From NCBI RefSeq assembly GCF_009733595.1, contig NZ_WOFH01000008.1, forward strand, positions 248,001 through 312,000: DNA of 64,000 bases, in the 5' to 3' direction. Position 1 is the stretch's first letter. Each line of letters opens with the position of its first letter. Shown piece after piece: positions 16,710 to 25,536 of this stretch. Source of the DNA: Actinomadura litoris. GTDB lineage: Bacteria; Actinomycetota; Actinomycetes; Streptosporangiales; Streptosporangiaceae. The notes under the pieces were generated by a model, which saw only the letters and a program-made list of their open reading frames with translations, was not told where the DNA came from and searched no databases. The translations under genes and the position numbers were made by a program.

Positions 16710-17684
16710 TCAACAGTGATCGAAGATCCGCGTGCGCCGACGTGACCCGGGCCCGTGGAGGCGGACGGTGAACGCCGCGCCCGCGCCGGGACGCCCCGCC
16801 ACGGTGAGCGTGCCGTCGTGCGCGTCCACGACCTCGCGGGCGAGGGCCAGGCCGAGCCCGAACCCCTCCGCGTGGGCGCCGGTGAAGCGCGTGAGGTAGC
16901 GGCCGGCGTCGCGCGGGTCGAGCCCGGCGCCGTCGTCCTGCACGGTCAGCTCCACCAGCCCGGACGGTCCGCGCGCCACCATCACGCGCACGTTCTCCTC
17001 GGCGTGCCGCACCGCGTTGTCGAGCAGCGCGGTCACCACGCGGCGCAGGGCGGGTTCGGTGCCCCGGACGAGGTGGCCGTCCCCGCGCCGCAGCACGTCG
17101 ATCGTCACGCCGCGCGCCTCGGCCCTGGCCTTCTCCGCCGCCGCCTCCTCCTCGGCGAGCGCGGCCAGGTCGACCGGGGCGCCCTCCTCCCGCCCCCGGG
17201 CGGGACGGGACGCGCGCAGCACGTCGTCCAGGACCTCGCCGAGCTGCCGGGTGCCGACGACGAGGCGCTCCATGTCGTCGGCCACGTCGGTGCCGGGCTG
17301 GAGCCTGCGGGCGAGGAGCTGGGCGCGCAGGTGCAGGCGGCTCAGCGGGGCGCGCAGCTCGTGCCCGGCGTCGGCGGCCAGGCGCGCCCGCCGGTCGAGC
17401 GCGTCGCCGAGCGGGGCGAGCGCGCGGCGGGCGAGCAGGTGGCCGGCCAGCGGCGCGGCCAGCAGGCCCGCCACCTCGGCGGCGGCGAGCGCCCGGCGGA
17501 TCCGGCGGCGCGCCTCCGCCGCGTCCCCGCCGCAGAGCGTGGGCTCGGGCGGGCCGTCCGCGATCGCGCGGTGCGAGAGCGCCCACGCCAGCAGGAGCGG
17601 CGCGGAGACCCCGGCGGCGACCTGGAGGGTGACCAGGCGCCGCGTCCGGGCGAGCAGACGCCGCTCCAGGTCGGCGGCCGTCAC
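16710..17684 (-). CDS. Sensor histidine kinase
   Basis: 324 residues from a GTG that overlaps the stop of the response regulator gene (GTGA). Two hydrophobic stretches (about 18-40 and 70-86) flank a very short external loop of about 30 residues, so the sensor part is minimal. The H-box AADAGHELRAPLSRL puts the phospho-accepting His at 108; the N-box LLDNAVRHA and G-boxes (DDGAGLDP, GFGLGLAL) are intact. It is a HisKA-type kinase and should phosphorylate the regulator at 17681-18382. The signal is unknown; the short loop suggests sensing at the membrane. Confidence 0.9.
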   Translation of the reverse strand: MTAADLERRLLARTRRLVTLQVAAGVSAPLLLAWALSHRAIADGPPEPTLCGGDAAEARRRIRRALAAAEVAGLLAAPLAGHLLARRALAPLGDALDRRARLAADAGHELRAPLSRLHLRAQLLARRLQPGTDVADDMERLVVGTRQLGEVLDDVLRASRPARGREEGAPVDLAALAEEEAAAEKARAEARGVTIDVLRRGDGHLVRGTEPALRRVVTALLDNAVRHAEENVRVMVARGPSGLVELTVQDDGAGLDPRDAGRYLTRFTGAHAEGFGLGLALAREVVDAHDGTLTVAGRPGAGAAFTVRLHGPGSRRRTRIFDHC

Positions 17685-18382
17685 AGCTCCCCCACCCGGT
17701 AGCCGACGCCGCGCACGGTGTGCACGACGCTGTCGCCGAGCTTGCCGCGCAGGTAGTAGACGTAGGTGTCGACGATCGACTCGGTCCGGGCGCCATCGAA
17801 CACGTGCTGGCGCAGGACGGCGCGGGTGTGCACCTGGCGCGGGCGGGTCGCGAGGGCGCGCAGCAGCCGCGCCTCGCGGCCCGACAGCGGCACCTGCTCG
17901 CCGGTCGGCAGCGCGACGACCCGGTTGTCGGCGTCGAACCAGCCCGCGCCGAGCGGGAACTGCCCCGCCCGGTCCAGGTGGCGGCGCAGCAGCGCCCGGA
18001 CGCGGGCCAGCAGCTCCTCGACGTCGAACGGCTTGACCAGGTAGTCCTCGGCGCCCGCGTCCAGGCCCGCGACCCGGTCGGCGACGCTGCCCGCCGCGCT
18101 CAGCACGAGCACCGGAACCGTGCAGGCGCGGCGGCGCAGCCGCAGCACCAGCTCGATGCCGTCGGCGTCCGGCAGGCCGCGGTCGACGATGATCGCGTCA
18201 TGGTCGTGGCCGAGCGCGAGGTGCAGGCCGCGCTGCCCGTCGGGCGCGAGGTCGACCGCGTACCCCTGCTCGGCGAACAGGCCCGCGAGCATCCGGCCGA
18301 GCTCCCCGTCGTCCTCGACGATGAGCAGCCGGTCCGCGGCGCGCTGCCGCACCCGGCTGGCGGTTTCCGTTGGCGCGGACAC
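17681..18382 (-). CDS. OmpR/PhoB-type response regulator
   Basis: 233 residues from GTG. The receiver domain has the acidic pocket EDD at 23-25, the phospho-acceptor Asp at 67 in IIVDRGLPD, and Lys in LVKPFD. A winged-helix output domain fills the C-terminal 100 residues (SGREARLLRALATRPRQV, VRGVGYRVG). It is first in a two-gene operon with the kinase. No Shine-Dalgarno is obvious, and 67 bp separate it from the upstream antiporter gene, so it may share that transcript or have its own promoter. Confidence 0.92.
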   Translation of the reverse strand: MSAPTETASRVRQRAADRLLIVEDDGELGRMLAGLFAEQGYAVDLAPDGQRGLHLALGHDHDAIIVDRGLPDADGIELVLRLRRRACTVPVLVLSAAGSVADRVAGLDAGAEDYLVKPFDVEELLARVRALLRRHLDRAGQFPLGAGWFDADNRVVALPTGEQVPLSGREARLLRALATRPRQVHTRAVLRQHVFDGARTESIVDTYVYYLRGKLGDSVVHTVRGVGYRVGEL

Positions 18383-18449
18383 GAGGCCACGGTCGCACCG
18401 TGATCAGGAAACCGCCAGCCTTGAGGGCAATTGTGGACAATTCCGAAAA

Positions 18450-19787
18450 TCATTGAACCGGTTCGGGGATTGGCACGTTCTTTTCGTGTGCCTCCAACCG
18501 ATCCGGAAGGGCCAGCTTGTAGAGCGGAAGGGTCCCGGCGGTGGTGACGACGGCCACCAGGACCAGCATCGAGAACACCTCCCGGCTGATCATCCCCTGC
18601 GCCAGCCCGATGTTGATGAAGATCAGGATCATCAGCCCGCGCGCGTTCATCAGCGCGCCGACCGCGTACGACTCGCGCCACCCGAACCCGATCGAGCGCA
18701 TCGCCAGCGCGCAGCCGAAGTACTTGCCGCCGAACCCCGCCGCCATGATCAGCAGGAGCGCGAGCAGCAGCGTCAGGCTGCTGATTCCGCCGAGGTCGGT
18801 GTTCAGGCCCGAGAAGGCGAAGAACACCGGCAGCAGCAGCGTCGAGACGGTGCCCATCATGCGCTCGTGCACGGCGCGCCGGAACGCCATGTCGCGCGGC
18901 ATCGCCAGGCCCGCGACGAACCCGCCGAAGACCGAGTAGACGCCGATCCAGTCGGTGAGCCAGCCCGCGACCAGCGGGACGAGGACGACGACGTACATCG
19001 CGCCGGCGCCGATCCCGCCCCGGCGCGTGAAGTCCTCGCCGAGCGGGCGCAGCAGCCGGGTGACGACGGTCAGCATCACGGCCGCGAACAGCGCCGAGAG
19101 CCCGATCGTGCGCCACGCCTCGCCCATGCCCGACCCGAGGTGCAGCGCCGACAGCACCGCGAGCAGGCACCAGGCGAGCGCGTCGTCGACCGAGGCGGCG
19201 AGCAGCGACAGCCGTCCGAGCGGGGAGTTCTCCAGGCCCCGCTCGTAGAGGATCCGGGCGAGCATCGGGAACGCGGTGAGCGACAGCGCGCCGCCGACGA
19301 ACAGCGCGAACTGGAACCGTCCGACGTCGGGGCGCGAGAGCGTGCCCCACAGCAGGGCTCCGGCGGTCACGCCCAGCAGCAGCGAGGGCACGACCCCCGA
19401 CACCGCGAGTCCCATGGCCCGCCGCGCCTCACCGGGCCTGGCGGCCTGGTGGTCGAGTCCGGCGCCGACGAGGAACATGTAGAGCGTCAGGCCGATGGTG
19501 CTCAGCACGTACAGGATCGGCCTGACCTCGGCGGGGAACACGGCGCGCTGCGCGTCCGGGAACAGCGCGCCGAACAGGGTGGGGCCGAGGAGGACGCCCG
19601 CGACCATCTCGCCGAGGACGCGGGGCTGCACCACCATCAGCGCGAGCCGTCCGCAGACCGCCGAGGCGATCAGGATGACGACGAGCGCGGGCATCACCTT
19701 GAGGGTCAGTTCGAGGTTCGGGTCGGTGCCTCCCGAAGCCAGGGCGGGGGTGGAGACGAGGACGGGAGCCGGGGTGGGGGCGAACAC
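18450..19787 (-). CDS. Cation/proton antiporter (CPA2, Na+/H+ exchanger family)
   Basis: 445 residues from GTG at 19787, chosen because ACGGAGGAACG lies just before it; a longer frame has no such signal. About twelve membrane helices are visible. Conserved exchanger features include MVAGVLLGPTLFG, LAASVDDALAWCLL (with the ion-binding DD) and AVGALMNARGLM. It exchanges monovalent cations for protons at the cytoplasmic membrane. It follows the P450 gene by 28 bp and may be the last gene of that operon, which could mean export or pH balance during product formation. That link is inference. Confidence 0.87.
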   Translation of the reverse strand: MFAPTPAPVLVSTPALASGGTDPNLELTLKVMPALVVILIASAVCGRLALMVVQPRVLGEMVAGVLLGPTLFGALFPDAQRAVFPAEVRPILYVLSTIGLTLYMFLVGAGLDHQAARPGEARRAMGLAVSGVVPSLLLGVTAGALLWGTLSRPDVGRFQFALFVGGALSLTAFPMLARILYERGLENSPLGRLSLLAASVDDALAWCLLAVLSALHLGSGMGEAWRTIGLSALFAAVMLTVVTRLLRPLGEDFTRRGGIGAGAMYVVVLVPLVAGWLTDWIGVYSVFGGFVAGLAMPRDMAFRRAVHERMMGTVSTLLLPVFFAFSGLNTDLGGISSLTLLLALLLIMAAGFGGKYFGCALAMRSIGFGWRESYAVGALMNARGLMILIFINIGLAQGMISREVFSMLVLVAVVTTAGTLPLYKLALPDRLEAHEKNVPIPEPVQ

Positions 19788-19815
19788 CGTTCCTCCGTTT
19801 CGTGGTCGGTCGGGT

Positions 19816-21168
19816 TCAGAACCTTTCGGGGTGGAAGTGGCGGGCGCACAGCCGCTGCCGCCGCGCGTCGCGCACCATCCGGGTACCGAGGACGAGTTGG
19901 ACGAGGCTGCGCCACACGTCCTCGAAGCGGTCGCGCGCCCACATGGCCGGCAGCGCCGCGCGGTGCGCGCGCCCGGCCGCGGGAGGCGTCCGGGGGACGA
20001 GCAGGCACGGGCCCCGGTTGGGGAGCGACCGGGTGTGCGAGGCGGACGTGGCGAGCGCGTACCGGCGCAGCACCTCCCGCACGGCGACCCGCATCGTGAT
20101 CGGCGCGAGCCGCCAGGCGGGGCACGGGCGGTTGGCGGCGACACCGAACGGGATGTGGTGCGGGGCCGCGCCGCCCTCCCGGCGCCGGGAGGGGGCGAAG
20201 CGCCCGGGGTCGAAGCGGTCCGGCTCCTCGATCCCGGCGTGGTGGAACTCGGGGTAGTTGAAGCAGAGCACCGACCCCGCCGGGATCGTCGTCCGTTCGT
20301 CCACCTCGATGTCGCCGGTCGTGATGCGGTGCGCGACGCCGAACAGCGGGTAGAGCCGCATCGTCTCGGCCATCACCTGGTCGAGCACGCGGTCGTCGCC
20401 GGTGCGGGCCTGCTCCTGCGTCTCCGGGTGCCGCGCGAGGACCATCAGCAGGTGCGCCATGGCCTCCGACATCTGGACGACGGCCGTGTTGAAGAACGTG
20501 CCCTGAAGGTAGAAGGACCTCTCCTCGTCGGAGAGCCCCTCGGGGAGCGGGCGGCGGACGTCGTCCAGCCGTCCGGCGAGGTAGCGGGTCAGCCGGTGGC
20601 GGCGGTCCATGTGGCGGAGCCCGCAGCACTTCAGCGCGGTGACGACGTCGTCGGCGTTCCCCACGATGAGGTCGCGGGCCTCGCGCGGGCACGGCTCGCC
20701 GAAGACCAGCTCGTAGTAGAACGCGGCCCAGACCGGCATCATCAGGTCCCGGAGCCGGACCGTCCCCCCTCTCCCGACGCCGTCCAGCGCCGCGGCGACG
20801 CTGCGGCGGGTCAGCTCCTCGGCGTCGGCGCGCGGCACGGACAGGAACCCCCGGGTGGCGCGGGCGACCGCGTCGTAGCGCTCCCCCGCCTCCAGGTGCT
20901 CCTGGTGGACGTGCGGCCCCGGCGCCAGCCAGTACCAGAACAGGTCCGACAGGACGGCGCCCTCGCTCCGGCCTCCCGCGGCCGGATGCGAGTACACCTC
21001 CAGGAACCGGTCCACGCCGACGGTCTCGCCGGGGACGGGGATGCCCTCGTCGCCGTTGATCCGGGCGAACAGCCGGACCCGCAGCGCGACGACGCGTCCC
21101 GGCAGCCACCACGGCAGGCTGAGCGCCACCGCGACGGCGGTGAGCGCGACGACCGCCGCCGTCAGCAT
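19816..21168 (-). CDS. Membrane-anchored cytochrome P450
   Basis: 450 residues. An N-terminal hydrophobic helix (residues 2-22) would tether it to the membrane, which is unusual for bacterial P450s. The K-helix ExxR is ETMR at 268-271, the PERF-like region is PDRFDPGRF, and the haem loop FGVAANRPCPAW puts the Cys ligand at 349. The I-helix stretch QGTFFNTAVVQMSEA lacks the usual acid-Thr pair, so normal oxygen activation is in question. It overlaps the hydroxyacid oxidase gene by 7 bp and belongs to the acyl ligase operon. No ferredoxin is encoded beside it. Confidence 0.85.
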   Translation of the reverse strand: MLTAAVVALTAVAVALSLPWWLPGRVVALRVRLFARINGDEGIPVPGETVGVDRFLEVYSHPAAGGRSEGAVLSDLFWYWLAPGPHVHQEHLEAGERYDAVARATRGFLSVPRADAEELTRRSVAAALDGVGRGGTVRLRDLMMPVWAAFYYELVFGEPCPREARDLIVGNADDVVTALKCCGLRHMDRRHRLTRYLAGRLDDVRRPLPEGLSDEERSFYLQGTFFNTAVVQMSEAMAHLLMVLARHPETQEQARTGDDRVLDQVMAETMRLYPLFGVAHRITTGDIEVDERTTIPAGSVLCFNYPEFHHAGIEEPDRFDPGRFAPSRRREGGAAPHHIPFGVAANRPCPAWRLAPITMRVAVREVLRRYALATSASHTRSLPNRGPCLLVPRTPPAAGRAHRAALPAMWARDRFEDVWRSLVQLVLGTRMVRDARRQRLCARHFHPERF

Positions 21169-22226
21169 GTCCGCCGGACCATGCTCGGATCGAGGTCGGC
21201 CGGGGACGCGCACCCGCACAGGGCGAGCGCCTCCCGGACCTCGGCGCGCAGCATCGCGAGCACGCGGGCGGCGCCCCGCTCGCCGCCCGCCGCGAGGCCC
21301 CACAGGACCGGGCGGCCGACCGCGACGGCGGCGGCGCCGAGCGCCAGCGCCTTGACGACGTCGGTGCCGCGCCGGACGCCGCCGTCCAGCAGCACCGGGA
21401 CGGCCCCGTCCGCCGCCGCGACGACCGGGGGGAGCATGTCGAGCGTGGCGGGGAGCGTGTCGAGCTGCCGGCCTCCGTGGTTGGACACCAGCAGCGCGGC
21501 GGCGCCGTGCTCGATCGCGGGCCGCACGTCCGCCGGGTTCATGATGCCCTTGAGCACGATCGGGAGGTCGGTCATCCGGCGGAGCCGGTCGATGTGCTCC
21601 CAGCCGATGTCCGGGGACATCACGATCGGCCGCACGGCCGCGCCGTCGCGGAGGTTCTCGCAGCACAGGCCGTCCGGGAGGTCGTGGAAGCCGTGCGCCA
21701 GCTCGCGCTCGCGGACGCCGCGCGCGGGCGAGTCGACCGTGACGACCAGCGCCGCGCAGCCCGCCGCCTCGGCGCGCCGCACGACGGTCTCGGTGAAGGG
21801 CATGTCGGGCTGGATGTAGAGCTGGAACCACAGGACGGCCTCGGGCGCGGCGGCCGCCACGTCCTCGACGCCGACCGTGCCGGCCATGCTCACCATCATG
21901 ATCGTTTCGTTGGCGGCGGCGGCGCGCGCGGTGGCGCGCTCGCCCTCGGGATCGGCGAGGCGGTGGAAGGCGGTCGGGGCGACGAGCACGGGCATGCCCG
22001 CCCGGCCGCCCGGGAGCGCGACCTCCGTCCGGGGCTCACCCGCGCCCCGCAGGACGCGGGGGAGCAGCGCGAGGCGCCGGAACGCCGCCTCGTTCGCCCG
22101 GAGCGTGACCTCGTCGCCGGCGCCGCCCGCGAAGTAGTCGTAGTGCGCCGGGTCGAGGCGGGCGCGCGCCTCCTCCTCGAACTCGCGCGGGGTGGCGGGG
22201 AGCCTCGGGACGGTGCTCATGGTCAT
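21162..22226 (-). CDS. FMN-dependent alpha-hydroxyacid oxidase/dehydrogenase
   Basis: 354 residues, a full-length FMN TIM barrel. Family features are ARLDPAHYDYFAGGAGDE near the N-terminus, LYIQPD, the catalytic His in LLVSNHGGRQLD, and the phosphate-binding VLLDGGVRRGTDVVKALALGA. Such enzymes oxidise 2-hydroxy acids (lactate, glycolate, mandelate, long-chain hydroxy acids) to 2-oxo acids. The ATG overlaps the stop of the flavin monooxygenase gene (ATGA). In this operon the substrate may be a hydroxylated acyl chain rather than lactate; that is inference. Confidence 0.88.
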   Translation of the reverse strand: MTMSTVPRLPATPREFEEEARARLDPAHYDYFAGGAGDEVTLRANEAAFRRLALLPRVLRGAGEPRTEVALPGGRAGMPVLVAPTAFHRLADPEGERATARAAAANETIMMVSMAGTVGVEDVAAAAPEAVLWFQLYIQPDMPFTETVVRRAEAAGCAALVVTVDSPARGVRERELAHGFHDLPDGLCCENLRDGAAVRPIVMSPDIGWEHIDRLRRMTDLPIVLKGIMNPADVRPAIEHGAAALLVSNHGGRQLDTLPATLDMLPPVVAAADGAVPVLLDGGVRRGTDVVKALALGAAAVAVGRPVLWGLAAGGERGAARVLAMLRAEVREALALCGCASPADLDPSMVRRTC

Positions 22227-23806
22227 GCGGAGGCCGTGGGGAGGTGCTTGGCGATGAACGCGCGGAGCGGCTCGACGTGGACCTCCCGCGACGTCCAGTC
22301 GTTCTCCAGGTTCTCGGTGACGTGGTGGACGGCCGGCGGCCCGTCCGGGCCGTGGAAGCGGACGACGGGATGCAGGTAGTGGCCCTCGTGCGCGCGCTCG
22401 GCGTCGCGCTGGGAGATCCGGCCCTGCGAGACGTCGAAGGGGTCGCGCTTGGCGTGGTCGGGCCCGTACTCCAGCGTGACGGTGAAGTGGCCACGGTCGC
22501 CGCCGGCGAGGGGCTCCTTCAGGTCGACCGGCAGTTCCTCCAGGTAGCGGGCACCGTCGCCCGGGAAGTCGATGACGTCGCCGAGCACCTCGAACTGCTG
22601 CCACAGCGCGGACGTCCGGTTGACGCGCTCGATCACCGCCGCCGTGAGCGCGTCCGCGTCGGCGGGCAGGGCGCGGGCGGGCCAGGGGTTGGCGTGGTGG
22701 CGGCTCTCCAGGATGCGGTGCAGCGCGCGGACGCTGTAGCGGAAGCCGTGGATGAACCCGGTGGTGCCGTGCTTGAAGTCGCGGGACTGCATCAGCGTCC
22801 CGGCGAAGTACATGCCGGGGACGTTGACCGACTCGAACGCGGGGGTGAGCGCCGGGAACCGGTCCCGGATCGTCGTCTCGGGGCGGCAGCCCTCCCCGAA
22901 GATGGAGGTGTCCATCCGGAAGCCGGTGCAGACGATCACCTTGTCGTAGGGGATGTCCTTGGTGACCTCGTCGGCGCGGACGAAGGACACCGTCACCAGG
23001 TAGGTCCCGTCGGGCCGCTGCTCGACGCGGCGCACGTCGCCGTCCAGCACCGCGTTCTGGAGCTTGAGCTGGTAGGTGTCGAGGAAGTTGTTGTTGATCG
23101 CGCGCAGGTGGCCGACGAAGTGGGTCCGCCACGCGAGGTTCAGGGTGTTGGGCCCCGCCACGTGGATGACGGCGGCGGTCTCGATCAGGTTGTCGGCCGT
23201 CTCGAACGCCGAGTTCGCCTTGCCGAGGATGAGCACCCGCCGGTCGAGGTAGTCGGCGGGGTCGACGGACGCGGTGCCGTAGACCTCGGCGGTCTCGATG
23301 CCGGGGATGTCGGGGACGTTCGGCCCCCCGAACCCGGTCGCGACGACGAGCCGCCGCGCGCGGCGGACGGTGCCGCCCTGGTCGGTGACGGCGAACGGGC
23401 CGTCCGGGCCTTCGCGGGTGACGCTCACGACGCGCGTCCCGTAGGAGATCCGCAGGCCGGACGCGGAGGCGTAGTCGGCGAGGTAGCGGAGCATGTCGTC
23501 GGCGGGCGGGAAGTAGCGGTCGCTGTAGCGGGTGAACAGCAGCTCGGGGTCGTCGGACAGGAGCGAGTTCCAGTCCGCGCGCAGGTTGCGCTCCGGGTCG
23601 TCGGTCCCCGTGTGCTTCTTGTTGATCGAGATCAGCGTGCGGTGGCGCGGGAACGTCCTGAAGAACGTTCCCGGCGCCTCGCCCTCCTCCAGGATCAGGT
23701 AGTCCCGCCCGGCCTTCTCCAGGAAGTATCCGAGCTGCAGGCCGGACGGCCCGGCTCCGATCACCAGGCTGTCCAGGATCGTGTCCGGCACGGTACCCTC
23801 CATCAC
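22223..23806 (-). CDS. Flavin-containing monooxygenase-like FAD/NAD(P)-binding protein
   Basis: 527 residues. The FAD Rossmann motif VIGAGPSGLQLGY lies at about 15-27, and a second nucleotide-binding strand is VLILGKANSAFETADNL. FRTFPRHRTLISINKKHTG and VIVCTGFRMD support an FMO/FOXRED2-like protein. The second Rossmann motif has GKANSA where GxGxSA is usual. The probable role is hydroxylation, N-oxidation or Baeyer-Villiger oxidation in the same pathway as the acyl ligase. It lies 79 bp after the ligase gene and is coupled to the hydroxyacid oxidase. Confidence 0.82.
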   Translation of the reverse strand: MMEGTVPDTILDSLVIGAGPSGLQLGYFLEKAGRDYLILEEGEAPGTFFRTFPRHRTLISINKKHTGTDDPERNLRADWNSLLSDDPELLFTRYSDRYFPPADDMLRYLADYASASGLRISYGTRVVSVTREGPDGPFAVTDQGGTVRRARRLVVATGFGGPNVPDIPGIETAEVYGTASVDPADYLDRRVLILGKANSAFETADNLIETAAVIHVAGPNTLNLAWRTHFVGHLRAINNNFLDTYQLKLQNAVLDGDVRRVEQRPDGTYLVTVSFVRADEVTKDIPYDKVIVCTGFRMDTSIFGEGCRPETTIRDRFPALTPAFESVNVPGMYFAGTLMQSRDFKHGTTGFIHGFRYSVRALHRILESRHHANPWPARALPADADALTAAVIERVNRTSALWQQFEVLGDVIDFPGDGARYLEELPVDLKEPLAGGDRGHFTVTLEYGPDHAKRDPFDVSQGRISQRDAERAHEGHYLHPVVRFHGPDGPPAVHHVTENLENDWTSREVHVEPLRAFIAKHLPTASA

Positions 23807-23842
23807 GACGATGTGGTTGAACGGACAACCTTGATCGTGACG

Positions 23843-23852
23843 GAGAATTCTC
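23843..23852. promoter_or_regulatory. Palindrome in gap upstream of flavin monooxygenase gene
   Basis: GAGAATTCTC is a perfect 10-bp palindrome in an AT-richer 79-bp gap, with two CTTGATC direct repeats around it (about 23830 and 23857). It could be an operator or an internal promoter site; nothing else supports this. Confidence 0.3.
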
Positions 23853-23885
23853 AGAGCTTGATCAGAAAGAACCGGTCAGAATGGC

Positions 23886-25400
23886 TCAGAGCAGCCGCAA
23901 CAGCGCTTGTTTGTCGGGTTTTCCACTGGCCGCGACGGGCACCGCCGACAGCTCCGTCACCGTGCGCGGCACGGCGTCCCCGCCCAGCTCGGCGCGGACG
24001 AGCGCGGCCAGCTCCTCCCGGTCCGGGGACCGCCCGGCGACGGGGACGACGAACGCGTGGACGGCCTCGCCCGTCCGGTCGTCCGGCGCCCCGGCCACGT
24101 ACGCCTCGGCGACGTCCGGATGGGAGGCGAGCGCCCGCTCGACCGGGCCCGCGTACACCACCATCGCGTTCACGATGATCACGTCGCGGGCGCGGCCGGT
24201 GAGGCGCAGCAGGCCGTCGGCGTCCAGCCGGCCGAGGTCGCGGGTGCGCAGCATGCCGTCGCGCAGGACGTCGCGGTTCTCCTCCGGCTGCCCCCAGTAG
24301 CCCGTCATCTGGCACGTGGTGCGCACGAAGATCTCGCCCTCCTGACCGAGGCCGACCTCCCGGCCAGCCGCGTCGCGGATGCTGATCTCGACGCCCGCGC
24401 GGACGCGGCCGACCGAGTCCAGCGCGGCCGACGGCGCCGCCGCGATGTCGGCCGGGGTGAGCATCGAGATCAGGTTCGCCTCCGTCTGCCCGTAGCCCTG
24501 GTAGACCACCGGGCCGAGCCGCTCCACCGCCTCGGCCAGCCGGGCCGGCGGCAGCGGCGACCCGGCGACGACCAGCGCGCGGGGGGTGCCGCCCGCCGCG
24601 TCCGGGTCCTCGCGCAGGAGGTCGAGCATCGCGCACAGCCGGGGGACGGTCAGGATCGAGCCGGTGATCCGGTGGCGGCGGAGCGCGTGCGGGAACAGGG
24701 GCCGCCCGTCGTCCTCGGGGATGACCGCGACACCGCCGCCGAGCAGGCAGAGGCCGAGGAACTCCAGCACGACCATGCTGGCCAGCGTCCCGAACAGCAG
24801 GTAGCGCTCGAACCCCTTGGCCAGTTCGGCGGCCAGCGGCGACCACGCGCGGGGCTGCCACGTCCAGTGCCCGCTCATCGCCCGGTAGGTGACCGCGCAC
24901 CCCTTCGGGCGCCCGGTGCTGCCGCTGGTGAAGGTCAGCAGCGCCACGTCGTCCGGACGCGCGAGGACGTCCGGCACCCCGCCCGCGGGCGAGGCCAGCA
25001 GGTCCACCGCACCCGGGCACGGGCCGAGCGAGAGCAGCGCGCCCGACCACGCCAGCTCCGGTGCCGCCGTCGAGGCGTCGACGAGGACGGCGGCGACGTC
25101 GGTGTCCAGGACGTGCGCGAGCTGGCCGGCCGAGTAGCCGGGGCGGACGCACACCACGCGGCAGCCCAGCACGTGCGCGGCGACATGCGCGGCCAACGCC
25201 TCCGGTGTCAGCGCCGTGCGGACCGCCACGGCGACGCCGGGGCCGAGCCCCGCGCCGAGCATCGCCCCCGCCAGCCGTCCGATCAGCTCCAGCAGCTCAC
25301 CGCGCGAGACCACCCGGTTCCCGTGTTCGATGACGGGGCTCTCCGGGGACTCGCGAAGAATGTCCAACAGGGGCCGCGGGAAGATCATCTCATTGGGCAC
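23886..25400 (-). CDS. AMP-forming acyl-CoA/acyl-acid ligase
   Basis: 504 residues from GTG at 25400, chosen for the GAGGAG about eight bases upstream. The adenylate-forming core is clear: TFTSGSTGRPKGCAVTY (P-loop), VYQGYGQTEAN, the Asp in LRTRDLGRLDADG, and the C-terminal Lys in AASGKPDKQALL. It activates a carboxylic acid as acyl-AMP and transfers it to CoA or a carrier protein. It is the first gene of a minus-strand operon with two flavoenzymes and a P450. The substrate is not predictable by eye; a fatty or aromatic acid is likely. Confidence 0.88.
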   Translation of the reverse strand: MPNEMIFPRPLLDILRESPESPVIEHGNRVVSRGELLELIGRLAGAMLGAGLGPGVAVAVRTALTPEALAAHVAAHVLGCRVVCVRPGYSAGQLAHVLDTDVAAVLVDASTAAPELAWSGALLSLGPCPGAVDLLASPAGGVPDVLARPDDVALLTFTSGSTGRPKGCAVTYRAMSGHWTWQPRAWSPLAAELAKGFERYLLFGTLASMVVLEFLGLCLLGGGVAVIPEDDGRPLFPHALRRHRITGSILTVPRLCAMLDLLREDPDAAGGTPRALVVAGSPLPPARLAEAVERLGPVVYQGYGQTEANLISMLTPADIAAAPSAALDSVGRVRAGVEISIRDAAGREVGLGQEGEIFVRTTCQMTGYWGQPEENRDVLRDGMLRTRDLGRLDADGLLRLTGRARDVIIVNAMVVYAGPVERALASHPDVAEAYVAGAPDDRTGEAVHAFVVPVAGRSPDREELAALVRAELGGDAVPRTVTELSAVPVAASGKPDKQALLRLL

Positions 25401-25536
25401 AGCTTGTCTCCTCACCACCGCGATACCACCGCGATGCTTGTCCGGTGCGGCGAATCGTCGTACAAACGGTCTGTCGTCCACGAAATTAGGCGGCGCGGAT
25501 TAGAGAACCATCAGAACATTGCGGGAGGAACACGGC

